This document shows, piece by piece, positions 7,527-16,842 of a stretch of DNA of 64,000 nucleotides; the stretch's first letter is position 1; every line of letters begins with the position of its first letter. The position numbers and the translations under genes were made by a program. Source of the DNA: UBA6898 sp964463135 (GTDB taxonomy: Bacteria > Nitrospirota > Thermodesulfovibrionia > Thermodesulfovibrionales > UBA6898); assembly GCA_964463135.1 (NCBI GenBank), contig CAYXBA010000003.1, positions 124,001 through 188,000 of the forward strand, written 5' to 3'. Under the pieces are notes generated by a model, which was given only the letters and a program-made list of their open reading frames with translations, did no database searches and was not told the origin of the DNA.

Positions 7527-7756
7527 TCAGAAAAGTTTATACCGATCTTATCAGGCGCAAGCTCCGCGAAGACGGCCCGGCATGGCTGCTTAAGCGCAGC
7601 AGCCAGTATCTGCTCCTGCAGCTCTCCAGGCTGTTGCACAGACCCCTCTGCGGCCCGGCACTTGGCACGCTCATGGTCACCTATCGCTGCAATTTTCACT
7701 GCGTTATGTGCGATATGCCTTTGAAGGCTGCAGAAAATGTTCGAAGAGGCGACTGA
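7523..7756 (+). pseudogene. Radical SAM protein truncated after its Fe-S motif
   Basis: The 77-codon frame starts with a basic helical leader and reaches LMVTYRCNFHCVMCDMP, a full CxxxCxxC radical SAM cluster motif, then ends within 14 residues. A working radical SAM domain needs at least 200 more residues, so this is a remnant. Its stop (TGA in GGCGACTGATTACTG) is the first unit of a CTGA repeat, so the repeat marks the break. The ATG overlaps the ATPase stop by four bases. Confidence 0.7.
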
Positions 7757-7783
7757 TTACTGCCGGCTGAGAGCTGATGGCTA
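7754..7783. repeat. CTGA-rich dispersed repeat, copy at truncated radical SAM gene
   Basis: GACTGATTACTGCCGGCTGA plus GAGCTGATGGCTA lies between the end of the truncated plus-strand radical SAM gene and the stop of the minus-strand resB-like gene, whose TAG is read from the terminal GGCTA of the repeat. One element therefore provides stop codons to convergent genes on both strands. Confidence 0.6.
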
Positions 7784-9055
7784 ATTTTTCTTCCTCATCC
7801 TGCCGATAAAGGCGATAATAATCCCGGCAAGTCCGGCCCACATGCTCGCCAGGATTATAGGTTGACCAGGCTCATAGACCACCCTCATGCCGACCCAGTA
7901 TCTGATCTCCCTGGCTTCAAGATAGTAATCTCCGACACGTATCTTTTCCCCAATCAGGCCCTTCCCTTCCGCAAGAAGCTTTCCCGCCATTACGGCTCCG
8001 GGTTGCTTCCCGTCAGAATGAGCATTTGACATTTCGGCTTGCTGCATGTCGTCGTGGGGATTCGGCATGTCCGTCTGTTGACCCTGACCACGGTCAGTCG
8101 ATACCTCAGGCTCTTGTTTGGCAACCTTTGGCAAAGGCCAGATTTTAAACATTGCGGCCCCAGATCTGTCTTTTAATTTGGATGGAAGATAAACTACCTG
8201 GAGACCGAACAAAGGTTTCATCGGGTCTGGTGGAAATGAAAAACTTCCTGGCCCATCCTTAGTTCCAGTTGTGTAGAGATATGATTCATCTTTCTGTTTG
8301 CGGCTCTGGAGCGGAATATGTGCACCGTATAGTTCCCTGCCCTGTTTGTCGTAAAGAATAGCCAGGATCGAATAACCTTCACGATCGTTAAAATATCTGA
8401 AGCCTTTGTATTCAAGGTGCTTGGTTATGTAAATAATCTCCTGTTTATTTAGGCCTCCCTCGCCAACTGAGATCTCGTAGGCAGCCCTCTTGTCAACACC
8501 ATCCACCTTAAACCCGGTATGCATCTTGATCAGTTTTGTCTCCCCCTTCAGTCTAGATAATTTAAAAAGACGACCCCGATCCGTACTGTCATAACTCTGG
8601 AGTTCTCCGCTAGCAAGGGTCTCACCCTCAGTCAGCCTAATATTGCCCCTAAAATAAAAGAGGCTGTTATAGATGATGCCTGATAACATAAAGACAAAAC
8701 TCAAATGGAACAGTATCATGCCAAGAGAGACAAGTGTCAGCCGTCTGCCCCACATCCGGGGGAAAAAGCAGCAGGCAACATTCACAACCAGCAATATCAA
8801 AAGCCAGTTGAACCAGAGCGTGCTGAAGATCACTGTCCATGCCCGCTCCCCGCGAAAAATGGTCACGCCAATGAAACAACAGGCGAGAATAGCGATTAAC
8901 AGTGTCATGGCAAGCCTTACAGAAGAGAAGAACCTATATATCCTCCTCCAGATCGTGACAGGGACATCAACATTTTGGATTGGTGTCATTTCCGCTTGTC
9001 CATTGTTATCGTCTTTGTTTTTATCAGCATTTTGATTGTTATTCAGTTCAATCAT
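7781..9055 (-). CDS. resB: ResB/Ccs1-like cytochrome c biogenesis protein, paralogue 1
   Basis: This 424-residue ResB-family protein is the likely partner of CcsA in System II haem attachment. Two or three N-terminal membrane helices (about residues 38-125, with LACCFIGVTIF and VNVACCFFPRMWGRR) are followed by a large periplasmic domain (FRGNIRLTEGET) and a last helix near the C-terminus (ASMWAGLAGIIIAFIG). The ATG at 9055 has an excellent AGAGGAG element five bases upstream; the open frame continues to 9289 but that extension looks non-coding. A hydrophilic Gln/Asp/Met/His-rich insert at about residues 325-365 is absent from the second copy. It is strongly similar throughout to the ResB at 15175-16332. 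Confidence 0.85.
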   Translation of the reverse strand: MIELNNNQNADKNKDDNNGQAEMTPIQNVDVPVTIWRRIYRFFSSVRLAMTLLIAILACCFIGVTIFRGERAWTVIFSTLWFNWLLILLVVNVACCFFPRMWGRRLTLVSLGMILFHLSFVFMLSGIIYNSLFYFRGNIRLTEGETLASGELQSYDSTDRGRLFKLSRLKGETKLIKMHTGFKVDGVDKRAAYEISVGEGGLNKQEIIYITKHLEYKGFRYFNDREGYSILAILYDKQGRELYGAHIPLQSRKQKDESYLYTTGTKDGPGSFSFPPDPMKPLFGLQVVYLPSKLKDRSGAAMFKIWPLPKVAKQEPEVSTDRGQGQQTDMPNPHDDMQQAEMSNAHSDGKQPGAVMAGKLLAEGKGLIGEKIRVGDYYLEAREIRYWVGMRVVYEPGQPIILASMWAGLAGIIIAFIGRMRKKN

Positions 9056-9302
9056 ATGACTCCTCTTTATCTTTAATTCTTTACATTGCACATTTGCAGT
9101 GTCAATCCCTTTCTTAGTAGCATTCTTTAACAGTGAAACGCAAGCAAACGCGTCTGGGTACACTGCTGGACATGTCGAGAAGTAACGAACCGCATCTTGT
9201 CTCATACAATGGATATTTGTTATTCTTAATATACGTAGTTCATAATCCAGGCGTAAGCCCATTGCATAATGAACCCAACAGTTTATCAAGATATATTATC
9301 CA

Positions 9303-10754
9303 TTGAAAATATCACTCATAAACGCACAAATCTGCGAGGCCAACAATCTGGTTCCTCCACTGGGAATACTGGCGGTCGGATCCGTTCTTGAAAAAGGCGG
9401 TTTCGAATTACAGCTGATCGACGAAGACATTTTTCTTGCCGACATTGCTCCACGGGTTCTTGAATTCAATCCTGACCTGGTTGGCGTCAGTTTTCAGACT
9501 CCCGCCTTTACCCGGGCAAAAAAGATCATCCAAGCTCTGAGGCCACTGCTGCCCTCTGCCAAATTCTGTGCTGGCGGTTTCCACGCGTCAATATCACCCG
9601 AGCAGGTGGTAAAAGAGCTGTCGCTTGATTTCTGTGTGATCGGTGAAGGCGAATTAACCATGCTGGATATATGCCAGCGCATCGAGAATAAAGAGGATAT
9701 CGCTGGGGTTCATGGCATATGCTACCCCGGAGGAGACGGCGCACCTGTTGTTTCCCCTGCCCGGGAACTGATCGACAATCTGGATACGCTGCCATTGCCG
9801 GCAACCCATCTCCTGGATTATGAGGCCTACCTGCGTCCTCCGGGTCTTTTTCGGGGTATGGCCATGGATCGTATTGCCGCCATTGCTACATCAAGAGGCT
9901 GCCCATTCCATTGCGCCTATTGCGGCGGCAGAAAACTGTTCAAGGGACGCGTTCGTTTTCGTTCTGTCCCGTCCATACGGAAAGAACTGGAATACCTGAT
10001 TGACACCCATCGCATTCAGGGCCTATGGATCATTGATGAATGTTTCACCCTTGACCGGGAGCGCTCTCTGGAACTTGCCGATCTCATCGCGGAGCATGGA
10101 CTGGTGTGGGGGATGCAGACACGGGTGGATCTGCTGGACGAATCAATGGTCAGGCACTTCAAGAAGCGCGGATGCATGGAGATAAACTTCGGCGTCGAAA
10201 GCGGCGTTGACCGGATACTGGGCTTCCTGAAAAAAGGCACGACCAGAGAGGCTGTTTCGCGGGCCTTCGCCTGGTGCAGGGATGCCGGTCTGAGAACCAC
10301 AGCCAACTTCATGCTTGGAACACCAACAGAGACAGAAGCGGACATTAACGCAACGTTTGAGTTTTCGAAGCAGTTGAACGCCTCTTATACCGTATTTCAT
10401 ATCACCACGCCGCTGCCGGGGACAACACTGTATGATTATGCCCTGGCAGAAGGCATCATGAAGGAACATCAGGAATTCGATGACACCTGGGTACACAGGG
10501 CCTCAAAAGGACCGCTCATGACAACGGAAATTCCGCCGGAAAAGCTCATGCAGATCCGTGCAAGGTTCCAGAACTATTATTTCCTGAGGAATTACCTTCA
10601 CTGGCGTAACGTCCGTTACGGCTTCCATATTCTTTGTATGCTGCTGCAATCGCCCTCAATCCTGATAAAAGCCTCTCAGGCGTACTGGCGGCAAGGTCGG
10701 CTTGACAGCTTTATAGAAACCATTGTTGCGCTGGCAAACAAGGTCGGCAGGTAG
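9303..10754 (+). CDS. B12-binding domain radical SAM protein
   Basis: The 483-residue enzyme has a cobalamin-binding domain at residues about 1-150 (VPPLGILAVGSVL, then GGFHASISPEQ and GEGELTMLD), then a radical SAM domain with TSRGCPFHCAYC near residue 200, and MLGTPTETEADI plus TPLPGTTLYDYA typical of the B12-rSAM class. The reaction may be methylation of an sp3 carbon or phosphorus, or ring formation; substrate unknown. It starts at TTG 9303. It is the first gene of a plus-strand group (9303-15164) whose neighbours are a second radical SAM enzyme and glycosyltransferases, suggesting modification of a lipid-linked sugar or envelope lipid (inference). Confidence 0.85.
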   Translation: MKISLINAQICEANNLVPPLGILAVGSVLEKGGFELQLIDEDIFLADIAPRVLEFNPDLVGVSFQTPAFTRAKKIIQALRPLLPSAKFCAGGFHASISPEQVVKELSLDFCVIGEGELTMLDICQRIENKEDIAGVHGICYPGGDGAPVVSPARELIDNLDTLPLPATHLLDYEAYLRPPGLFRGMAMDRIAAIATSRGCPFHCAYCGGRKLFKGRVRFRSVPSIRKELEYLIDTHRIQGLWIIDECFTLDRERSLELADLIAEHGLVWGMQTRVDLLDESMVRHFKKRGCMEINFGVESGVDRILGFLKKGTTREAVSRAFAWCRDAGLRTTANFMLGTPTETEADINATFEFSKQLNASYTVFHITTPLPGTTLYDYALAEGIMKEHQEFDDTWVHRASKGPLMTTEIPPEKLMQIRARFQNYYFLRNYLHWRNVRYGFHILCMLLQSPSILIKASQAYWRQGRLDSFIETIVALANKVGR

Positions 10755-10872
10755 TGGACGCTGCTCGGTGTAGTCGACGAAAAAACTTTCCAATGAGACC
10801 ACATTTATCTTCAATGAATAACTGTTCCCCAATTTCATTTAACGTTGACATAAAGATCTTCTATAATCGGCA

Positions 10873-12294
10873 ATGAATATACTCATTTTAAATCCGCCAC
10901 GGCGAGACAATATAGTCATGGTAAAAGAAGGGCGTTGCATGCAGCGCGAAGGTGCTTGGGGCTACGTTATGGCACCCGTCACTATGGTCACCCTAGCTAC
11001 CTTGCTGCAAGAACGGGGACACACAGTCAGTGTTATGGACTGTCCAGCTACAAGAGACTCGTTTACTGCGATGTTAGCTTCGGTGGCTCATATATCACCA
11101 GACATCGTTTATATAAACACATCCACTCCTACTATCGATGACGACGTCTACGCGGCCAGATGCATCAAAGAGCAAAGCGCCCACCCTGCCAAAACAGTCC
11201 TCTTTGGGATCCATCCCTCTTGCCAATACGCTGATCTTTTGTCTTCCACCAGCATTGATTGCTGCATCATCGGAGAACCTGAATTCGCCGCTTGTGACCT
11301 TGTTGAAGCACTTTTTGACGGACACAAACTTTATAGCACACCGGGCATAGCCTTTATGAACGATAAAAAGCAACTGGTAGTAACGTCACATCGAGAACCA
11401 ATCAAGCGCCTTGACGACCTGCCGATACCAGATTGGTCTTTCGTCAATACCGAAAACTACCGTCTCCCCTTGAATAACGAAAAGTTCGTGCTCGTCAACA
11501 CAAACCGGGGCTGCCCCTACCGTTGCACCTTCTGTAATGCTTACATTTACTACGGTCGCACTCCTCGCCAGCGCAGTGTAGTTCATATAATGCAGGAACT
11601 GCATAACAACGTAACACGCTTCGGAATCAAAAACTTTATGTTCTGGGCTGAGGAATTTATCCTAGATAAGAAATTTGTCAGAGATCTCTGTCATGCAATC
11701 ATCGGCTCAGGCTTGCAGATCAAATGGGTCTGCAATAGCCGGGTTGATGCCGTTGATGCTGAAACACTGTTGGCTGTAAAGCATGCCGGCTGCTGGAATA
11801 TCGCCTTCGGCATCGAATCGGGCAACCAGAATATACTCAACAGCATCAATAAACAGACCTCAATCGAACAAATAAGTCAGGCTGTAACGCTTGCCAAACG
11901 GGCTGGGCTGCAGGTAACCGGCCATGTCATCATAGGTTTTCCTGATGACACCGACCAAACGATTGCAACCACGGCATCATTCATTAATTCTCTTGATCTG
12001 GACTTTGTGCAATACTACTGCGCCATGCCATACCCCGGGACTCAGCTATATGCCGACGCACTTGAGCATGGATGGCTGGCCACAAATGACTGGAAAGGAT
12101 GGGAACACAACAGCTCAATTCTTACCTATCCGCAGCTAAAGGCAAAAGAGATTATGAAACTCCGCCGTCGACTCATGTTGCGCTGGTATTTCACCCCAAA
12201 AAGAATGGTTTCTACCCTGAAGAATCATATCAGGCGCCCGTCCGACTTCTCGGCGCTGATCTCAAAACTTTATGGATTCATACGATGGATGTAG
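10873..12294 (+). CDS. B12-binding domain radical SAM protein
   Basis: A second enzyme of this class, 473 residues. The N-terminal cobalamin domain (NPPRRD at residue 7, FGIHPS near 112, IIGEPEFAA near 130) precedes the cluster motif NRGCPYRCTFC at about 217 and the barrel elements FGIESGNQ and IIGFPDDTDQT. It is not closely alike to the preceding enzyme, so this is not a recent duplicate. The last ten bases overlap the start of the glycosyltransferase downstream, so translation is probably coupled. Substrate unknown. Confidence 0.85.
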   Translation: MNILILNPPRRDNIVMVKEGRCMQREGAWGYVMAPVTMVTLATLLQERGHTVSVMDCPATRDSFTAMLASVAHISPDIVYINTSTPTIDDDVYAARCIKEQSAHPAKTVLFGIHPSCQYADLLSSTSIDCCIIGEPEFAACDLVEALFDGHKLYSTPGIAFMNDKKQLVVTSHREPIKRLDDLPIPDWSFVNTENYRLPLNNEKFVLVNTNRGCPYRCTFCNAYIYYGRTPRQRSVVHIMQELHNNVTRFGIKNFMFWAEEFILDKKFVRDLCHAIIGSGLQIKWVCNSRVDAVDAETLLAVKHAGCWNIAFGIESGNQNILNSINKQTSIEQISQAVTLAKRAGLQVTGHVIIGFPDDTDQTIATTASFINSLDLDFVQYYCAMPYPGTQLYADALEHGWLATNDWKGWEHNSSILTYPQLKAKEIMKLRRRLMLRWYFTPKRMVSTLKNHIRRPSDFSALISKLYGFIRWM

Positions 12295-13010
12295 CTGCTA
12301 TAAGCGATCGAAGCTCATGGAAGGTCACTGTTATTGTGCCCGCTCTGAATGAGGAGGCTACCATAGGGCAGGTGCTGAGCGACGTCAAAAATTACGCCGA
12401 TGAACTATTGCTGATAGATGGCAACTCCAGTGACCGTACCAGACAGATTGCAGAGGATTTGGGAGTACCCGTCATCCGTGATAATGGCCGAGGTAAAGGC
12501 GCAGCCATCCGTCACGGACTTCAGATTGCCTCTCATTCAATCGTAGTCTTTATCGATGCGGACGGTTCCCATGAACCATCCGATATACCAAAGTTAATTG
12601 AACCGATACGGAATTATCGGGCTGACATCGTCATCGGTTCGCGCATGACAGGCGGCAGCGACGAACTTTTTTCAGATGTCAGTGAATTTGTCCGCCTGAC
12701 CGGCAGCATGATTATCAACCTGGCCATCAATTATCGCTGGAATGTCCGTTTGAGTGATACCCAAAATGGTTTCCGTGCGGTGGTACGTGATGTAGCGCAG
12801 GCACTCAACATGAAAGAGGACAGCACCACCATTGAGCAGGAGATGGTGATGAAGGCATTGGCACGAGGCTACCGTGTTATCAATGTCCCCAGCCACGAAT
12901 ATCGCCGCAAGGGCGGAGAATCAAAGGTGATTGTCACTAAGGTCTGGTTGAATTACGTAATGAATGTAATCAAGCATATCATAAGGCTGAATGATGTAAA
13001 AAACAGGTAG
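12285..13010 (+). CDS. GT2 family glycosyltransferase, dolichyl/polyprenyl-phosphate type
   Basis: Read from ATG 12285, the 241-residue protein starts MDVAAISDRSS and has a standard GT-A fold: VTVIVPALNEEATI, DGNSSDRTRQIAE, the metal-binding DADGSHEP, GSRMTGGS, and the NGFRAV acceptor segment. Such enzymes load a sugar from a nucleotide donor onto polyprenyl phosphate. There is no C-terminal membrane anchor. The frame could open upstream at 12099, but those residues overlap the radical SAM gene in another frame and do not look like protein. The membrane glycosyltransferase at 13306 could use its product. Confidence 0.82.
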   Translation: MDVAAISDRSSWKVTVIVPALNEEATIGQVLSDVKNYADELLLIDGNSSDRTRQIAEDLGVPVIRDNGRGKGAAIRHGLQIASHSIVVFIDADGSHEPSDIPKLIEPIRNYRADIVIGSRMTGGSDELFSDVSEFVRLTGSMIINLAINYRWNVRLSDTQNGFRAVVRDVAQALNMKEDSTTIEQEMVMKALARGYRVINVPSHEYRRKGGESKVIVTKVWLNYVMNVIKHIIRLNDVKNR

Positions 13011-13305
13011 CGGCATGAGGCAGAGCAGCTTATCACTTAATAACTGCTTCCCGTTGTCCAACCAAACCCGACCACCTATAGTAGCAGTTATAGTTATTAC
13101 TCATTCGATTATTAATGGCTTTTTCACTGTTCCATCCGGACCCTTTCTCAATTCATTGCGAAGCCGGATACGAATCCCTTCTGGCGGATTGCCGCTTCAG
13201 TTGCCAAATAGATCACAACTTTCTGTTTGACGCGCATGGTCGATTAATGCAAAAATTAGAAAATGAAATGCTGCTCAAAGCGCCACTCCGGAGATAGTCT
13301 GCTGA
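13011..13305 (+). other. 295-base gap with decayed-looking sequence
   Basis: Three short overlapping frames occur here but none has a ribosome binding site or a recognisable motif. One plus-strand frame (13115-13297) coding CEAGYESLLADCRF looks faintly protein-like, as if a gene had decayed. I see no terminator or clear promoter. Confidence 0.25.
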
Positions 13306-14577
13306 ATGAATGAAACACGCTCAAAAGATTCAATAGTCATAAACAGCTGGAAACTTGCCCTGTTTATCCTTATTCTGGCTGCTGTTTGCAGATTGGCGGG
13401 GACTTTTGAACTTAAAGAAAAGATCGAAGATGAGGTGCTTCATGTATCCTATGCAGAAAGTTTATGCACCTATGGTACAACCAATGATTGGAGCTGGCAC
13501 CATCCGCAGTTGAGCGGCCTTATCATGTATGGCACTATCCGACTTTTCGGGGACAACCCCATCGGTTGGCGTAGCAGCAATGTCTTTTTCGGGACAGCCT
13601 CGGTGGCTCTGATCTTTTTGATCGGGCGTCTGCTCTACCCCGGCACCGCTGTGCCGCTTATCACAGCCTCACTTCTGGCGTTCGATCCGCATCATATCTA
13701 TCTTTCCCGCACTTCGTTCGTAGAGATACCTGTCACCTTTTTCTTTCTCCTCTATCTTTTTCTGCTGCTCGAATATACAGAAAATAGACGTAAGACATTA
13801 CCTCTTGCAGGTATTGCCATGGGCCTGACGATGGGAACAAAAGCTTATTTTGCATTTGCGATCCCCTTGGTATTAGTGTACGCCTTGTATAGACTTCGCC
13901 ATCGTGGACAACTGACCAGCCGGGTGTTGGTTGACTTTGGGGTAGCGCTTCTTATGCTACCTTTTGCTGTCTATCTCCTTTCTTACTTCCAGTGGTTCAG
14001 CCGCGGCTATACGCTTTACGAATTTGTTCAGATGAAAATGGATTCCATATGGGCGCTGAGAGAGCTCACGATAGAGAATTTTTCCCACAATAGAGACTAT
14101 CTCGAGGCCGGCGGCAAACCATGGGAATGGTTCATAAAGCCGATGTTTTGGGGACACCAGCGGCTGCTGAATAATGAGGAAGGAATATTTTTACTGCAAT
14201 CCAATAACCCGCCTTTTCGTCTGCTCGTACTGCCGGCATTATTCTCTGCATTCGTTTATGCGTGGAGAAGGCGTCTTCCGCAGGAACTACTGGCGCCAGT
14301 ACTATTTGGCTGCTGCTATCTTCTGATAATAGCGGCACAACGCCCAATGTTCAGCTATTCTTCAGCAGTAATGATCCCCTTCGGCTATCTCATGGTTGCC
14401 CGGGCCGTGACAATATCAGCAATAAAGCTTAACAGGGAACGGCTGATATATGGGAGTTTTCTCTCCGCTATCCTCATCTGGGGAGCATATATGTTCCCCG
14501 TTGTTTCAGCGCACCTGGTCCCCCTGGCTCCCTTTCGTCCAATACTATCCATCCTACGATTCCTGGGTAATTTCTGA
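13306..14577 (+). CDS. GT39/ArnT-like membrane glycosyltransferase (PMT_2 type)
   Basis: The 423-residue polytopic protein has about ten membrane helices and the GT-C signature of an acidic pair in the first periplasmic loop (KEKIEDEVLHVSYAESL, residues about 38-54), followed by HHPQLSGLIMYG, as in dolichyl-phosphate-mannose mannosyltransferases and ArnT. These transfer a sugar from a polyprenyl phosphate carrier to protein or lipid A on the outer face of the membrane. The preceding GT2 could make the donor. Its TGA shares one base with the ATG of the next gene. Confidence 0.78.
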   Translation: MNETRSKDSIVINSWKLALFILILAAVCRLAGTFELKEKIEDEVLHVSYAESLCTYGTTNDWSWHHPQLSGLIMYGTIRLFGDNPIGWRSSNVFFGTASVALIFLIGRLLYPGTAVPLITASLLAFDPHHIYLSRTSFVEIPVTFFFLLYLFLLLEYTENRRKTLPLAGIAMGLTMGTKAYFAFAIPLVLVYALYRLRHRGQLTSRVLVDFGVALLMLPFAVYLLSYFQWFSRGYTLYEFVQMKMDSIWALRELTIENFSHNRDYLEAGGKPWEWFIKPMFWGHQRLLNNEEGIFLLQSNNPPFRLLVLPALFSAFVYAWRRRLPQELLAPVLFGCCYLLIIAAQRPMFSYSSAVMIPFGYLMVARAVTISAIKLNRERLIYGSFLSAILIWGAYMFPVVSAHLVPLAPFRPILSILRFLGNF

Positions 14578-15164
14578 TGCCTTATAGAAGCGTGAGCATA
14601 ATCTTAATAATACTGTTTTCTTTTGGTGTAATTGTATTGACTGTTATCTATGGGCCGGCCAAAAGGTCATTTGTCAGCCCTGAAAGGACCGTAACGGTCA
14701 GATCAGCAGATGAGCTCGACAGACTTTGGCACTCATCCGGTGTTCACGGCAGAGTTGCAGTCATCTTTGCCCGCCATTTGAACCAGCAATTTTCAGGGTT
14801 GGCCTTCCCTGAAATGGATTATCTGGATCAAGGCATGCGACATGGCATTATAAGAAGAGCATACTATATTGTTCCAGACAGATTTTGGCCTGAAGTTGTT
14901 TTAGAATACAGGGCATTGCTGACATACATTATAGAACCGAAAGCTACCGATACGGGTTTTATGATTCTGCATGAAGGGGAACGCATACACGCTATGCCGC
15001 TCTCCAAATATATTCCGGAGCAGGATCAGGAGAAGGCGTTGGTAGTCATAGAGCCTGCGGTGTGGACCCCACAGGAACAGACCAGGATAGATGGCTTCAT
15101 CAAATCCGGGCAGCTGGTTTCTGATTTGATCGTAACGATCGGTAGGGCGAAACAAACTCAATAG
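14577..15164 (+). CDS. Membrane-anchored protein of unknown function
   Basis: This 195-residue protein has one N-terminal membrane helix (residues about 6-26), then a soluble, probably periplasmic domain. I recognise no family. Visible features are GRVAVIFARHLNQQF, a GIIRRAYYIVPDRFWPEV segment and a hydrophobic-strand pattern to the end. It overlaps the GT39-like gene by one base, so it is co-translated, and may be a partner of that enzyme. It ends ten bases from the stop of the convergent second resB-like gene. Confidence 0.65.
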   Translation: MPYRSVSIILIILFSFGVIVLTVIYGPAKRSFVSPERTVTVRSADELDRLWHSSGVHGRVAVIFARHLNQQFSGLAFPEMDYLDQGMRHGIIRRAYYIVPDRFWPEVVLEYRALLTYIIEPKATDTGFMILHEGERIHAMPLSKYIPEQDQEKALVVIEPAVWTPQEQTRIDGFIKSGQLVSDLIVTIGRAKQTQ

Positions 15165-15174
15165 CATTAAAAGA

Positions 15175-16332
15175 CTATTGTTTTCTTCTCTGTGCCATTC
15201 TGCCAATAGTCGTAATGATCATCCCGGCCAGTCCGATCCAGAGACTGGTCAGCACGATCGGCTTGCCAGGCTCGTACCGCACCATCATCCCAACCCAGTA
15301 GCGGACCTCTTTAACCTCAAATAATTTATCACCTACGACGAATCCTTCCCCAATGGCTGCTTTCCCTTCAGCAAGCGGCTTATCACGCTGAGGCAACCCT
15401 TTTTCATCAAGTGGAAACACCTGATAAAGCACACTGCCAGAACGCTCTTTAAACTTGGATGGCACGTATTCCATCTTCACTGCATACAGGATTTTTTCAG
15501 GAGGCGACGGAAATGGAATAACATCCTTCTTTATCTGTTTTTTCTCGTAATCCCTGTAACCGGTAGAATATTCGAAACGGTCCTTCCCTAAAACAATGCT
15601 TTGCAATGGAACGTGCGCTCCATACAATTCCTGCCCCCCCCTGTCAGAGAGCATAAGAAGCAGCGAATATCCTTCTCGATCGTTGAAATAGTCAACTCCG
15701 CGATGAGTCAATTTGTGCGTAATATAAATTATTCCCTTTGTCCTATCTTTCTCTTCTCCTACAGTCACCTCGTATGCAGCACGCTTGTCTTCTCCTGAAA
15801 CCTTATAGCCGGTATGCATTTTAAGCAGTGAGGTCTCGCCCTTAAGCCTCGAAAAGCTAAAATAACGTCCTTTATCGATCGCATCATAGCTTTGCAGATC
15901 ACTGCTGGGGAGCGTCTCGCCCTCAGTCAATCTAATGATCCCACGAAAATAAAAGAGACTATTGTAAGCAATAGCCAACAGCATTACGACAAAACTGAGA
16001 TGAAACAGGATCATGCCAAAGGAAATCAGCGTCACCCTCCGGCCCCAGATCCTGCCAAAAAAACAGCAGGCGACATTGATCACCAAAAGCACGAGGATTC
16101 CGTTAAACCAGAGTGTCGCAAAGATCACCCTCCCCGCTTCCGCGCCCTTCCATAGCGTAACCCCTGCCACGCAGCATGCAAGTATGACAACGAGAAGAGC
16201 CATCGCCAGCCTGGCTGATGCCAGAAAGTCATATATTTTACGCGGAATTTTGTGGATCGGGTGATATCGCGGCTCTACGGGAAACGATTCATCCTCGTCT
16301 TCCGGTCCAGGGTCCTTTTTCATATCGGTCAT
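15175..16332 (-). CDS. resB: ResB/Ccs1-like cytochrome c biogenesis protein, paralogue 2
   Basis: This 385-residue paralogue of the protein at 7781-9055 has the same helices (LACCVAGVTLW, VNVACCFFGRIWGRR, FHLSFVVMLLAIAYNSLFYF), the same FRGIIRLTEGET and LQSYDAIDKGR periplasmic start, and the same C-terminal helix; by eye well over half the residues agree. It lacks the hydrophilic insert seen in paralogue 1. ATG 16332 follows AAGGTGGA. Two ResB copies in one 9-kb stretch suggest either a tandem duplication split by the intervening plus-strand cassette, or two lyases for different cytochrome motifs. Confidence 0.85.
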   Translation of the reverse strand: MTDMKKDPGPEDEDESFPVEPRYHPIHKIPRKIYDFLASARLAMALLVVILACCVAGVTLWKGAEAGRVIFATLWFNGILVLLVINVACCFFGRIWGRRVTLISFGMILFHLSFVVMLLAIAYNSLFYFRGIIRLTEGETLPSSDLQSYDAIDKGRYFSFSRLKGETSLLKMHTGYKVSGEDKRAAYEVTVGEEKDRTKGIIYITHKLTHRGVDYFNDREGYSLLLMLSDRGGQELYGAHVPLQSIVLGKDRFEYSTGYRDYEKKQIKKDVIPFPSPPEKILYAVKMEYVPSKFKERSGSVLYQVFPLDEKGLPQRDKPLAEGKAAIGEGFVVGDKLFEVKEVRYWVGMMVRYEPGKPIVLTSLWIGLAGMIITTIGRMAQRRKQ

Positions 16333-16437
16333 AAATTCAATCCACCTTAAAATAGAGTCTTACTCCAACAACAAAGATAGGGGGTTTGCCATGCTCATAA
16401 CGAATGTCAGGTCCAAAAAAATGAATTGAACAGCCCG

Positions 16438-16842
16438 TCATCCTGAGACAAGAATAACATCGCACTCAATGCCCAGTTTAGCTGCCTGTCTTGCAATCTT
16501 CTTTTCAAATGTAGCAAACGCCTTCAACTCGTGACCCGACGACAAGTGCAGGGCATCGGCAAAATCCATCCCTCCCGAATACCACGTTATGGCACGCGCC
16601 ACATGTTCGGGGTCCTGGACAACAACCATCGGCAAGCCCAGAATATGTCTTATCCTTTCTACGGTATGCTCGCGTGATAACCCATATCCGGAAGGAGAGC
16701 TCAAAACCCATACAAGTTCCAGCAATACTGTCTTCAACACAAAACACCGGTGAGAGCCCAGAAAGTCAGTTGCAGCAACAGTCTGTTTTGGGTCGTCCTT
16801 CACAGCATACCGCACAAGGATATTAGTATCGATCGCGATCAT
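16438..16842 (-). CDS. VapC-like PIN-domain toxin
   Basis: The 134-residue PIN ribonuclease has the expected acidic residues: D5 in AIDTNILVRY, E42 in LLELVWVL, and the paired D93/D96 in GGMDFADALHL. VapC toxins cut tRNA or rRNA and stop translation. The start overlaps the antitoxin stop by four bases (ATGA), the usual coupling for these pairs. The last acidic position, in ATFEKK, is Glu rather than the more common Asp. Looks intact. Confidence 0.85.
   Translation of the reverse strand: MIAIDTNILVRYAVKDDPKQTVAATDFLGSHRCFVLKTVLLELVWVLSSPSGYGLSREHTVERIRHILGLPMVVVQDPEHVARAITWYSGGMDFADALHLSSGHELKAFATFEKKIARQAAKLGIECDVILVSG

Noticed and set aside
9056..9289. N-terminal extension of the first resB-like gene to 9289
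   Set aside because: The added residues do not resemble ResB and the ATG at 9055 has a strong AGAGGAG site.
12099..12284. Longer GT2 start at 12099
   Set aside because: The extension overlaps the radical SAM gene in another frame and the GT2 fold starts normally from 12285.
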